In this document: positions 1-7,701 of the stretch, in pieces
Numbering within the stretch: position 1 is the first letter of the stretch
Layout of the letters: each line of letters begins with the position of its first letter
Source of the DNA: Pedobacter sp. ok626
GTDB taxonomy: Bacteria; Bacteroidota; Bacteroidia; Sphingobacteriales; Sphingobacteriaceae
Assembly (NCBI RefSeq): GCF_900100435.1
Contig: NZ_FNEX01000004.1
Span: 186,001 to 250,000, forward strand
Direction: 5' to 3'
Length of the DNA stretch: 64,000 nt
The notes under the pieces: generated by a model
What the model was told of the DNA's origin: nothing
Seen by the model: only the letters and a program-made list of their open reading frames with translations
Database searches by the model: none
Made by a program: the position numbers and the translations under genes

Positions 1-21
1 TCATTTACTAAATTGATAAGT

Positions 22-1689
22 ATGAGAAAAGCATTTGTCGCAATTGCTGCATTTTTGGTAGCACTAACAATTATGTTGGGACTTACTTATCCGCCCTTAT
101 GGTGGATAGCCATTTTTACCGGTCCGGTTGTTTTATTAGGTATTTATGATCTTTATCAGCCTAAGCATAGTATTGTAAGGAATTATCCTGTGATAGGTCG
201 GTTAAGGTATTTGGCAGAAGATCTGAGGCCTAAAGTTTATCAATATTTTGTAGAGAGCGATACCAATGGTAAGCCTTTTAGTCGTTTAAATCGTTCGTTG
301 ATTTATCAAAGAGCTAAAATGGAGAACGATACCATACCTTTTGGAACGCAATTGGATGTATATGAGAACGGGTACGAGTGGTTAAGTCATAGCATTTCAG
401 CTATTAGCCATCACGAACTGAGTTCAGATCCACGCGTATTGGTTGGCGGACCGGCTTGTTTAAAGCCTTATTCTGCTAGTATTTATAATATATCTGCGAT
501 GAGCTTTGGTTCCCTAAGTCAGAACGCTATTTTGGCTTTAAATGGCGGTGCTAAGTTGGGTGGTTTTGCACACAATACAGGTGAAGGTGGGATAAGTGAT
601 TATCATGCCAATCCAGGTGGTGATTTGATCTGGCAAATTGGAACTGGTTATTTCGGTTGTCGCAACCATGATGGCACTTTTAATCCTGAAGCATTTGGTG
701 AACGTGCTAAAACAGATCAGGTTAAAATGATCGAAATTAAGCTTTCGCAAGGTGCTAAGCCTGGTCATGGCGGAATATTGCCAGCTCGTAAGGTTACACC
801 TGAAATCGCAAGGATCAGGCTGGTAAAAGAAGGGTTCGACGTGATTTCTCCGCCAGGACATGCTGCTTTTAAAACGCCAATTGAGTTGGTGGGTTTTGTG
901 AAACAGCTTCGCGAGCTATCAGGAGGAAAGCCAGTCGGTATAAAACTGTGTATTGGTCGTAGAAGTGAGTTTTTCGCTATTTGCAAGGCGATGGTGGAGA
1001 CTGGCATCTACGTAGATTTTATTACTGTGGATGGGGGTGAAGGTGGTACTGGTGCTTCTCCGCAAGAGTTTTCAAATGCCGTAGGGATGCCTTTACGAGA
1101 AGCTGTGGCTTTTGTGTATGATGTGCTTACAGGCTTTAATTTAAAACAACATATTAAAATTATATCCTCTGGTAAAGTGGCTTCAGGATTTGATCTGGTT
1201 AAAAACATTGCACTTGGTGCTGATATGTGTAATTCGGCAAGAGGGATGATGTTTGCCTTAGGTTGTATACAAGCGTTGGAATGTAATAGTAATACTTGTC
1301 CAACGGGCGTTGCTACGCAAGATCCAAGTTTAATGAAAGGTCTAGTTGTAGAAGATAAAAAGGTGCGGGTATTTAACTTTCATAGGCTGACTGTGGCAAG
1401 TGCAGTTGAGTTGTTAGGCGCAGCAGGTTTACACCATACGCATCAGCTTACACGTGCTTATATTAATCGTAGGGTAGCTCCAAATCTGATGCAATCATAT
1501 ATTGAAAGTTTCCCTTACATACCAGAAGGTAGTTTATTGCAAACGCCTTATCCATTAAGGTTTGAGTTGGGGATGGCACTGAGTACTTCATCGAGTTTTG
1601 TACCTACAGATTATAAGGTGTCTCTTGTGGATTATGCGCATGCAAACTCTTATTCAGATCACCTGGATGAAGGAAAAAGCAAGCCTTAA
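22..1689 (+). CDS. FMN-binding glutamate synthase-like membrane protein
   Basis: A 555-residue protein of the GltB central/FMN domain family (COG0069 type), standing alone without the amidotransferase or GltD parts. Two hydrophobic segments near the N-terminus (about residues 4-20 and 28-42) suggest membrane anchoring. The FMN barrel follows, with GEGGISDYH, the glycine-rich GGEGGTGASP stretch and ISSGKVASGFD. The run CIQALECNSNTCPTG carries the cysteines that bind a 3Fe-4S cluster in glutamate synthases. The physiological electron donor and product of such stand-alone proteins are not clear, so ferredoxin-type glutamate synthase activity is only a possibility. A TTG lies 9 bases upstream in frame, but I chose the ATG because it directly precedes the charged start MRKAF. 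A terminator follows. Confidence 0.85.
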   Translation: MRKAFVAIAAFLVALTIMLGLTYPPLWWIAIFTGPVVLLGIYDLYQPKHSIVRNYPVIGRLRYLAEDLRPKVYQYFVESDTNGKPFSRLNRSLIYQRAKMENDTIPFGTQLDVYENGYEWLSHSISAISHHELSSDPRVLVGGPACLKPYSASIYNISAMSFGSLSQNAILALNGGAKLGGFAHNTGEGGISDYHANPGGDLIWQIGTGYFGCRNHDGTFNPEAFGERAKTDQVKMIEIKLSQGAKPGHGGILPARKVTPEIARIRLVKEGFDVISPPGHAAFKTPIELVGFVKQLRELSGGKPVGIKLCIGRRSEFFAICKAMVETGIYVDFITVDGGEGGTGASPQEFSNAVGMPLREAVAFVYDVLTGFNLKQHIKIISSGKVASGFDLVKNIALGADMCNSARGMMFALGCIQALECNSNTCPTGVATQDPSLMKGLVVEDKKVRVFNFHRLTVASAVELLGAAGLHHTHQLTRAYINRRVAPNLMQSYIESFPYIPEGSLLQTPYPLRFELGMALSTSSSFVPTDYKVSLVDYAHANSYSDHLDEGKSKP

Positions 1690-1704
1690 AGGAATTGCTT
1701 TGTA

Positions 1705-1749
1705 AACAAAAATGCCCTGAGCTAATAATTAGTTCAGGGCATTTTTGTT
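1705..1749. terminator. Bidirectional terminator between two convergent genes
   Basis: A 16-bp perfect stem (1705-1720 with 1734-1749), extended by three more pairs including one wobble, closes a 7-nt AT loop. The core is GCCCTGA/TCAGGGC with an A-run on the left and a T-run on the right, so it can terminate both the + strand gene ending at 1689 and asnS, which ends at 1765 on the minus strand. Confidence 0.9.
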
Positions 1750-1764
1750 TATGATTTATCGATG

Positions 1765-3213
1765 TTAAAACTCTGCGTTTTTTGGGAAACGAGGGAAAGC
1801 GATTACATCTCTGATATTGGTCATACCACTTACAAATAGAACAAGTCTTTCAAAGCCTAATCCAAAGCCCGCATGTGGAGCAGAACCAAAGCGTCTGGTG
1901 TCTAAAAACCACCATAACTCTTCCTGAGGGATGTTCATGTCTTGCATTCTTTGAGTTAGCTTGTTTAACCTTTCTTCCCTGGCTGATCCACCTACAATTT
2001 CACCTATTCCAGGGAAAAGGATGTCCATTGCGGCTACTGTTTTTCTTCCTTGTTCATCAGGTTCGTTCTGACGCATATAGAAAGATTTGATGTCAGCAGG
2101 GTAGTCTGTTAAGATCACTGGTTTTTTAAAGTGTTTCTCAACCAGGAAGCGCTCATGTTCTGACTGTAAGTCAGCTCCCCATTCATCAATCAGATATTTA
2201 AACTGTTTTTTCTGATTAGGTTTTGAAGATTTTAAGATTTTAATCGCTTCAGTATAAGTTACACGCTCAAAGTCGTTGGTTAAACAGAAATTTAACTTGT
2301 CTAACAGCGATAATTCGCTACGTTCATTTTGAGGTTTTGTTTTTTCTTCTTCCAGTAAACGGTTGTTCAGGAATTCTAATTCCTCTTTACAGTTTTTAAT
2401 GGCATAGTCAATTACATACTTTAGCATGTCTTCTGCCAGGTTCATGTTGTCCTCAAGGTCGGCAAAAGCAACCTCAGGTTCAATCATCCAGAATTCAGCA
2501 AGATGACGGGTAGTATTTGAATTTTCGGCCCTGAATGTAGGTCCGAAAGTATAGATTTGTCCAAATGCCATTGCAGCTAACTCACCCTCAAGCTGTCCGG
2601 AAACAGTAAGGTTTGCAGAGCGTGCAAAGAAATCTTCAGAATAATCAATCTGACCATCTTCAGTACGAGGTGGGTTATCCAGGTCCAATGTTGTTACTTT
2701 AAACATTTCGCCGGCACCTTCAGCATCTGATGCTGTAATGATTGGTGTATGCATATGCACAAAGCCTCTTTCATTATAAAACTGGTGTACGGCAAAGGCT
2801 AAAGCATGACGTACTTTAAAAACAGCATTAAATGTATTGGTACGGAAACGTAAATGCGCAATTTCTCTTAAAAACTCAAGACTATGTTTTTTTGGTTGTA
2901 AAGGGAATTTTTCCGGGTCACTGTCGCCCAGTATTTCGATAGATTCAGCTTTGATATCTACTTTTTGGCCTTTTCCAACAGATTCAACCAGCGTACCTTT
3001 TACAGCTATAGCGGCACCAGTAGTGATGCGTTTAAGCAATGCCTCAGGAGTATTATTAAAATCAACAACGATCTGGATGTTTCCCATGCAGGAGCCATCA
3101 TTTATAGCGATGAACTGGTTGTTACGGAAAGTACGTACCCAACCCATAACGGTTACTTCTCTGTTAAACTCTTCTGTCTCGAGTAGACTTTTTACTTTTT
3201 CTCTGTGTATCAT
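1765..3213 (-). CDS. asnS: Asparagine--tRNA ligase
   Basis: Class II aminoacyl-tRNA synthetase that charges tRNA(Asn) with asparagine in the cytoplasm. At 482 residues it is close to the usual AsnS length. An N-terminal OB-fold anticodon-binding domain ([19 protein letters not shown]) precedes the class II core. Motif 2 is visible as [21 protein letters not shown] within the core, and motif 3 as [12 protein letters not shown] near the C-terminus. AsnS is favoured over AspRS because of the [13 protein letters not shown] signature and the insertion typical of bacterial AsnS. The frame is open to 3252, but the ATG at 3213 gives MIHREKV, the normal start for the family. A -7-like element lies 21-28 bases upstream. 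Confidence 0.95.
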   Translation of the reverse strand: MIHREKVKSLLETEEFNREVTVMGWVRTFRNNQFIAINDGSCMGNIQIVVDFNNTPEALLKRITTGAAIAVKGTLVESVGKGQKVDIKAESIEILGDSDPEKFPLQPKKHSLEFLREIAHLRFRTNTFNAVFKVRHALAFAVHQFYNERGFVHMHTPIITASDAEGAGEMFKVTTLDLDNPPRTEDGQIDYSEDFFARSANLTVSGQLEGELAAMAFGQIYTFGPTFRAENSNTTRHLAEFWMIEPEVAFADLEDNMNLAEDMLKYVIDYAIKNCKEELEFLNNRLLEEEKTKPQNERSELSLLDKLNFCLTNDFERVTYTEAIKILKSSKPNQKKQFKYLIDEWGADLQSEHERFLVEKHFKKPVILTDYPADIKSFYMRQNEPDEQGRKTVAAMDILFPGIGEIVGGSAREERLNKLTQRMQDMNIPQEELWWFLDTRRFGSAPHAGFGLGFERLVLFVSGMTNIRDVIAFPRFPKNAEF

Positions 3214-3656
3214 GATTTTATTATGGAGAGTGTCAAAAATAAGGAAAATCATGAATAAATAACAGCTTAATATTTTAGAAGGTTATTTTGAGTGAATTTT
3301 GATTTTTGTCGGATGTTTGTTTTGTTTTTGTTGTTTTTGTTTGGTGTTTTTATGATTTTAATTAGTTTTTGTTTTTATTTTGGTTGTTTTTGATGGGTGT
3401 TTTTAGATTTATTGTTGTTTTTGGTTTATTGTTGTGTGTTTCGTTTGTGTTTTTTGTATTGGATTTTGTTTTTTGTATGTTTTTAATGTTGTTTTTGTGA
3501 ATATTATTTGTGTTTTTGGCTTTTTATTGAAAATAAAATTGAATTTTATTTATTTTATTGCTTGTTTTTAGAATATATCTCTATATTTGTAATGCTCGTT
3601 TAATTTATATTTGGTTAGAGAGGCCTATATCTGGATGGATATAGGCCTCTTATTTT
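3214..3656. other. Intergenic region with cytosine-free G/T tract
   Basis: A 443-bp gap between asnS and the receptor gene. From 3311 to 3519 the + strand is almost entirely T and G with some A, and contains one cytosine (3442). No start-to-stop reading frame of gene-like composition is visible. The right part (3562-3658) holds a promoter-like pair and a hairpin, listed separately. Confidence 0.8.
3234..3241 (-). promoter_or_regulatory. Possible -7 element of asnS
   Basis: On the minus strand this reads TATTTTTG, matching the Bacteroidota -7 consensus TAnnTTTG. I see no convincing TTG at the -33 position, so support is partial. Confidence 0.4.
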
Positions 3657-3658
3657 TT
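3562..3658 (+). ncRNA. Candidate short transcript: promoter plus hairpin terminator
   Basis: TTG at 3562-3564, 17 bases, then TATATTTG at 3582-3589 match the Bacteroidota -33/-7 promoter on the + strand. About 30 nt downstream is a perfect 12-bp GC-containing stem (3619-3630 with 3639-3650, core AGGCCT) with an 8-nt loop, followed by a T-run. No open frame lies between. If real, the transcript would start near 3596, be roughly 60 nt long, and lie next to the 3' end of the receptor gene on the other strand. The hairpin could instead just mark the end of the minus-strand gene, although the T-run is on the + side. Confidence 0.35.
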
Positions 3659-6116
3659 AACCGCCAGATTTAACTCTTTTTCTTTCTGCTTCCGAACTGC
3701 TAGATCGCTTAGATGCAGCTTTGATGTCATTACTTCCAAATCGATAGGTACAGGATAAGCGAAATACACGGCTTTCCCATCTTTCTTTAATTACATAGTG
3801 TTGAGAAGGTAGGGCGCTGGTGATTTTATTTCCTTGTGTTTTAAAGATATCATTGACAGCTAGTTTAATATCCATTTTCTTATCCATCACAGATTTCTTA
3901 ATTCCTAAGTCTATACTGTATTGAGGGTCGATTAATAAGGTTCCAGCGACTTGTTTAGATTCGTAGTTGCCAGAAAGTTCTAAATTGGTCGTCGGGTTTA
4001 AAGTAATAGTTTGGGTCGTATTCAGGTGAAATGCAACTCTTCCGCTCTCAAAAGGGCTGCCCAATAAATCTGGAGTTTTGAATTTATTATAATACACATT
4101 CAGGTTATTGTTGCTGTTCCACCAGTCTGTGATTTTTATAGGATAGGTGATATTCATGTTATATGAATCTTGTGTAGCAAGGTTTTCGGAGGAGATGAAA
4201 ATGGTTTTTTTGGCAGTATCAGTTAATAAAACATTAGAAATTACGTCTGTAGTTCTACTGTAGCCGAATGTGATGTTTAAATTCTTTTTATAAGTGTAAG
4301 AAACTTCAAGGGAATTGGTGTACTGAGGTTTTAAGAAGGGGTTTCCAAAACGGTAAGAATATAAATCCAGGAAACTTACAAAGGGATTCAGAGATTCATA
4401 ATCTGGTCTGTCGATCCTTCTGCTATATGAAAAGCCCATATCGTGATCTTTGGAGAGTGTCTGGCTTATAAAAACACTAGGAAATAAGTTGATGTAATGT
4501 CTGTTTACAATTTTATTGTCGGTGATAGAGTTTCCTTTTGAATTAGTTTGTTCTGCTCTCAGACCTAATTGTACAGATGTTGTTTTAAATTTTTTGGTCA
4601 GATTACTATAAGCGGCATTAATATTTTCGTCATAAAGAAATTGATTAGTCCGCTTGTTATCGTTTATCCAACCGCCGTTCTCAAAGTTCTCGAATATGAA
4701 GTTGTTGTCCGTTTTTACAAAACTGGATTTTATGCCTACTTCTAGTTTCAGCTCTTTGCTGATGGGGTAGGTGTAATCCGCTTTTATAGCCTTAATGTTT
4801 GTTTTGGTAGGTGTGGCATTTCTGAATAAGTATGGAGGTTTTAGTATTTGCCCCTGTGCGTCTAAGTATCGATTGTTGAAATTGTTATTTTCCAGGCCTG
4901 TATAATTTGAATAATCGGCATCAATGCTAATTTCTTGCCCCAGCGTATCAATTGTTCCTTTGTAATTTAGGTTGTAAGAGATACCTGTGTATTTGTAATC
5001 ATTTGGATTTTTTGCCACTACTGAGGAGTCTGTTTTTAAGGGTTGGTCGCCAATTAAGGTTAATACATCAGATGCGTTTTTACCATCGCTTTTATAGCCA
5101 TTAAATGAAAAGCCTATCGTGCTTTTGTTATTTATAAAGTAGTCAATACCACCTTTATAGTTGATGTTGTTTCTGATTCTTAAATTGTAATTGGTTTGAT
5201 CAAAATATGTTTTGTTAGTTGCTGTATTGTTAGTTCGCATAATATCAGTACCACTATACCTCTTATTGCGTCCATAATTAAAGTTCCCGAAAATATTAAA
5301 CTTTTTCTCCCGATGATTTAAGGTTAATCCACCGTTGGCCTTGTAATATCTACCATATCCTAAGCCGGCATCTACAGAGCCATTGGTGCCGTAGTTTTGG
5401 TTCTTTTTTAACTTGATGTTTATAATTCCTGAATTACCTGCTGCGTCATATTTTGCCGAAGGATTCGGAATCAATTCAATAGATTGGATCGCGCTTCCTT
5501 CTGTGGTGCGCAATAGATTAGCTAATTGTTCTGAGGATAGATAAGTAGATTTTCCATCAAGCATAATGTTTACTCCTTGTTTGCCTTTCAGACTAACCTT
5601 GCCATCTTTATCGACGGCTACACCAGGCAGCTTTTCCAGGATCTCTAAGGCGGAGTTGCCAGCTGTTAGGGCACTGTTCTCTACATTGATTACAGTTTTG
5701 TCAATCATTCGCTCTATTAATGGCTTTTGTCTCACGATTTCAACACCTTGTAGTTGTTTGGTATCCTGATTTAATTGTGTAGCGTCTAGCTTATGTGACT
5801 GATTTGTTGCTGTAATGGTATAAGGCCCTTTATATGTTTTTTTGTAGCCAACTACATAAATAGCTATCAGATAAGTTCCCTGATTGATGTTTGTTAAGCG
5901 ATAGTTACCGTTGTCATTGCTAAGTGTCCCTTTTACTAATGTCGAGTCCTTAGCATTTAACAAACTAACAGAAGCGTAAGGAAAAGCGTCTTGCTTTTCA
6001 TCTGTTACTTTACCCGCTATTTCGCCTGTGTAATTGTTTCCCTGTGCATTGAGATTGGTTAAAGAGAAAATAATGATGGATAGGGTAATAGATAAAAAGA
6101 GTTTAATTGTTTTCAT
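3657..6116 (-). CDS. Outer membrane TonB-receptor-like beta-barrel protein
   Basis: An 819-residue protein of the outer-membrane beta-barrel family common in Bacteroidota (carboxypeptidase-regulatory-like domain, plug, then a CirA-type barrel). After a signal peptide ending NLNAQ comes the GEIAGKVTDEKQDAFPYASV repeat domain. The plug region contains LEILEKLPGVAVDKDGKVSLKG and IMLDGKSTYLS, and the rest is barrel strands with many aromatic ends, closing with TYRFG. A basic C-terminal tail (residues rich in K, R, S) extends past the last strand. No SusD or other partner adjoins it, so the substrate is unknown. Starts further upstream (6140, 6188) are open, but 6116 gives a clean signal peptide. 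Confidence 0.85.
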   Translation of the reverse strand: MKTIKLFLSITLSIIIFSLTNLNAQGNNYTGEIAGKVTDEKQDAFPYASVSLLNAKDSTLVKGTLSNDNGNYRLTNINQGTYLIAIYVVGYKKTYKGPYTITATNQSHKLDATQLNQDTKQLQGVEIVRQKPLIERMIDKTVINVENSALTAGNSALEILEKLPGVAVDKDGKVSLKGKQGVNIMLDGKSTYLSSEQLANLLRTTEGSAIQSIELIPNPSAKYDAAGNSGIINIKLKKNQNYGTNGSVDAGLGYGRYYKANGGLTLNHREKKFNIFGNFNYGRNKRYSGTDIMRTNNTATNKTYFDQTNYNLRIRNNINYKGGIDYFINNKSTIGFSFNGYKSDGKNASDVLTLIGDQPLKTDSSVVAKNPNDYKYTGISYNLNYKGTIDTLGQEISIDADYSNYTGLENNNFNNRYLDAQGQILKPPYLFRNATPTKTNIKAIKADYTYPISKELKLEVGIKSSFVKTDNNFIFENFENGGWINDNKRTNQFLYDENINAAYSNLTKKFKTTSVQLGLRAEQTNSKGNSITDNKIVNRHYINLFPSVFISQTLSKDHDMGFSYSRRIDRPDYESLNPFVSFLDLYSYRFGNPFLKPQYTNSLEVSYTYKKNLNITFGYSRTTDVISNVLLTDTAKKTIFISSENLATQDSYNMNITYPIKITDWWNSNNNLNVYYNKFKTPDLLGSPFESGRVAFHLNTTQTITLNPTTNLELSGNYESKQVAGTLLIDPQYSIDLGIKKSVMDKKMDIKLAVNDIFKTQGNKITSALPSQHYVIKERWESRVFRLSCTYRFGSNDIKAASKRSSSSEAERKRVKSGG

Positions 6117-6284
6117 GGGTAGCAGATTAGTTTTTCGCATTGTCTTGATAGACATTATTAAGACGGTATTAATCTGGATACGTTGCAATAGTTGCAGGAA
6201 AATAGACCAACGTCCTGAAATGAACGATGACCTAAGTTATTCCCTCGACGAAATCGACGGTTTTGGGCCGAATTTTTAGAAAAA

Positions 6285-6314
6285 AAAAGCTACCTCTTTT
6301 GAAGGTAGCTTTTT
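6285..6314. terminator. Terminator after sucC
   Basis: The stem AAAAGCTACCT/AGGTAGCTTTT with a 7-nt loop and flanking A and T runs lies directly downstream of sucC on the minus strand. It is upstream of the TonB-receptor-like gene and separates the two. Confidence 0.9.
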
Positions 6315-6341
6315 AATATGGTTACAGTAAAAACTGTTGTT

Positions 6342-7535
6342 TTAGCTCGCTAATACTTTCGTTACTAAGTCAGAAGCATCTTGCAATGCGATAGCTGAGT
6401 AAACTTTCAATCCTGACTCATCGATCAGTTTTTTAGCTTCTACAGCATTTGTACCTTGTAAACGGCAAATGATAGGAACTGGAACATCACCGATTTCATT
6501 GTAAGCATCAATAACACCTTGAGCAACACGGTCACAACGTACAATACCACCAAAGATGTTAATCAAGATGGCTTTTACATTTGGATCCTTAAGGATAATG
6601 TTAAAACCAGCTTTAACAGTTTGTGCATTTGCAGTTCCACCTACATCAAGGAAGTTAGCAGGCTCACCACCGGCAATTTTAATGATGTCCATAGTTGCCA
6701 TAGCTAAACCAGCACCGTTAACCATACAACCAACGTTACCGTCAAGTTTTACATAGTTAAGGTTTGATTCACTTGCTTCTACGTCAGTAGGATCTTCTTC
6801 CAATTTATCACGCATTGCTGCATAATTAGGATGACGGAATAAAGCATTCTCGTCTAAATCTACTTTAGCATCAACAGCGATGATTTTATCATCAGATGTT
6901 TTTAATACAGGGTTGATTTCAAACATAGCAGAATCAGTGCTGTCGTATGCTTTATAAAGAGCGGTAATAAATTTTACCATTTCTTTATGAGCGCCACCGC
7001 TTAAACCTAAGTTGAAAGCGATTTTACGTGCCTGAAATCCTTGTAAACCAACTTTAGGGTCGATTTCTTCTTTGAAGATCAAGTGTGGAGTGTGTTCAGC
7101 AACCTCTTCAATGTCCATTCCACCTTCGGTAGAGTACATGATGATGTTTCTTCCGGTTGAACGGTTTAACAACACACTAACATAAAATTCTTTGGTTTCT
7201 GAAGCTCCTGGATAGTAAACATCCTGCGCAACTAAAATTTTGTTAACCTTCTTTCCTTCAGGACCGGTTTGAGGAGTTACCAATTGCATACCTAATATAG
7301 CGGTAGCTCTTTCTTTAACCTCATCCAGATTTTTGGCTAATTTTACGCCTCCACCTTTACCGCGTCCACCAGCGTGGATTTGAGCTTTAATCACAACCCA
7401 GTCGGAGTTATAATCGGTTTTCATTTTTTTAGCAGCTTCTACAGCCTGCTCTACCGTGTCGGCTACTACACCTTCTTGTACGGCTACTCCAAAACTTTTA
7501 AGTATTTCTTTACCTTGATATTCGTGGATATTCAT
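6342..7535 (-). CDS. sucC: Succinate--CoA ligase (ADP-forming) subunit beta
   Basis: Beta subunit of the TCA-cycle enzyme that interconverts succinyl-CoA and succinate with ATP/ADP. Its 397 residues match the family. The start [17 protein letters not shown] and the ATP-grasp domain ([18 protein letters not shown]) are typical, followed by the CoA-ligase domain with NFLDVGGTA and [17 protein letters not shown]. The alpha subunit gene sucD is not adjacent, as is common in this phylum. A strong promoter match lies directly upstream and a terminator directly downstream, so it is probably transcribed alone. Confidence 0.97.
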   Translation of the reverse strand: MNIHEYQGKEILKSFGVAVQEGVVADTVEQAVEAAKKMKTDYNSDWVVIKAQIHAGGRGKGGGVKLAKNLDEVKERATAILGMQLVTPQTGPEGKKVNKILVAQDVYYPGASETKEFYVSVLLNRSTGRNIIMYSTEGGMDIEEVAEHTPHLIFKEEIDPKVGLQGFQARKIAFNLGLSGGAHKEMVKFITALYKAYDSTDSAMFEINPVLKTSDDKIIAVDAKVDLDENALFRHPNYAAMRDKLEEDPTDVEASESNLNYVKLDGNVGCMVNGAGLAMATMDIIKIAGGEPANFLDVGGTANAQTVKAGFNIILKDPNVKAILINIFGGIVRCDRVAQGVIDAYNEIGDVPVPIICRLQGTNAVEAKKLIDESGLKVYSAIALQDASDLVTKVLAS

Positions 7536-7554
7536 TATGCTGAAAAAATTTGTT

Positions 7555-7586
7555 CAAATCTACAACTTCAAAAGCCTTTAAACAAA
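7555..7586 (-). promoter_or_regulatory. sucC promoter
   Basis: On the minus strand TTTG (7586-7583), a 20-base spacer and TAGATTTG (7562-7555) match the Bacteroidota sigma-A consensus. The predicted start near 7548 would leave a leader of about 13 nt. Confidence 0.7.
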
Positions 7587-7635
7587 TAGCGATTACGTTT
7601 TTTTAGAAATGAAAGGTTTAATTCTACATAAACTT

Positions 7636-7701
7636 CCCTTGCAGAACCCCACTCACGATTTGAGTGGGGTTTAGACAGAATCTGACAACCGTTTGCAAGG
7701 G
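7636..7701. repeat. Nested inverted repeats downstream of the XrtN operon
   Basis: An inner hairpin has an 11-bp perfect stem (7645-7655 AACCCCACTCA with 7661-7671) and a 5-nt loop. It is enclosed by a perfect 8-bp inverted repeat CCCTTGCA (7636-7643) / TGCAAGGG (7694-7701). No T-run follows in either direction, so it is not a standard intrinsic terminator. Confidence 0.6.

Noticed and set aside
538..1208. Open frames opposite the glutamate synthase-like gene
   Set aside because: They lie inside a well-supported gene, have no family-like sequence and no promoter.
2837..3262. 141-codon + strand frame opposite the start of asnS
   Set aside because: Antisense of the anticodon-binding domain; no independent support.
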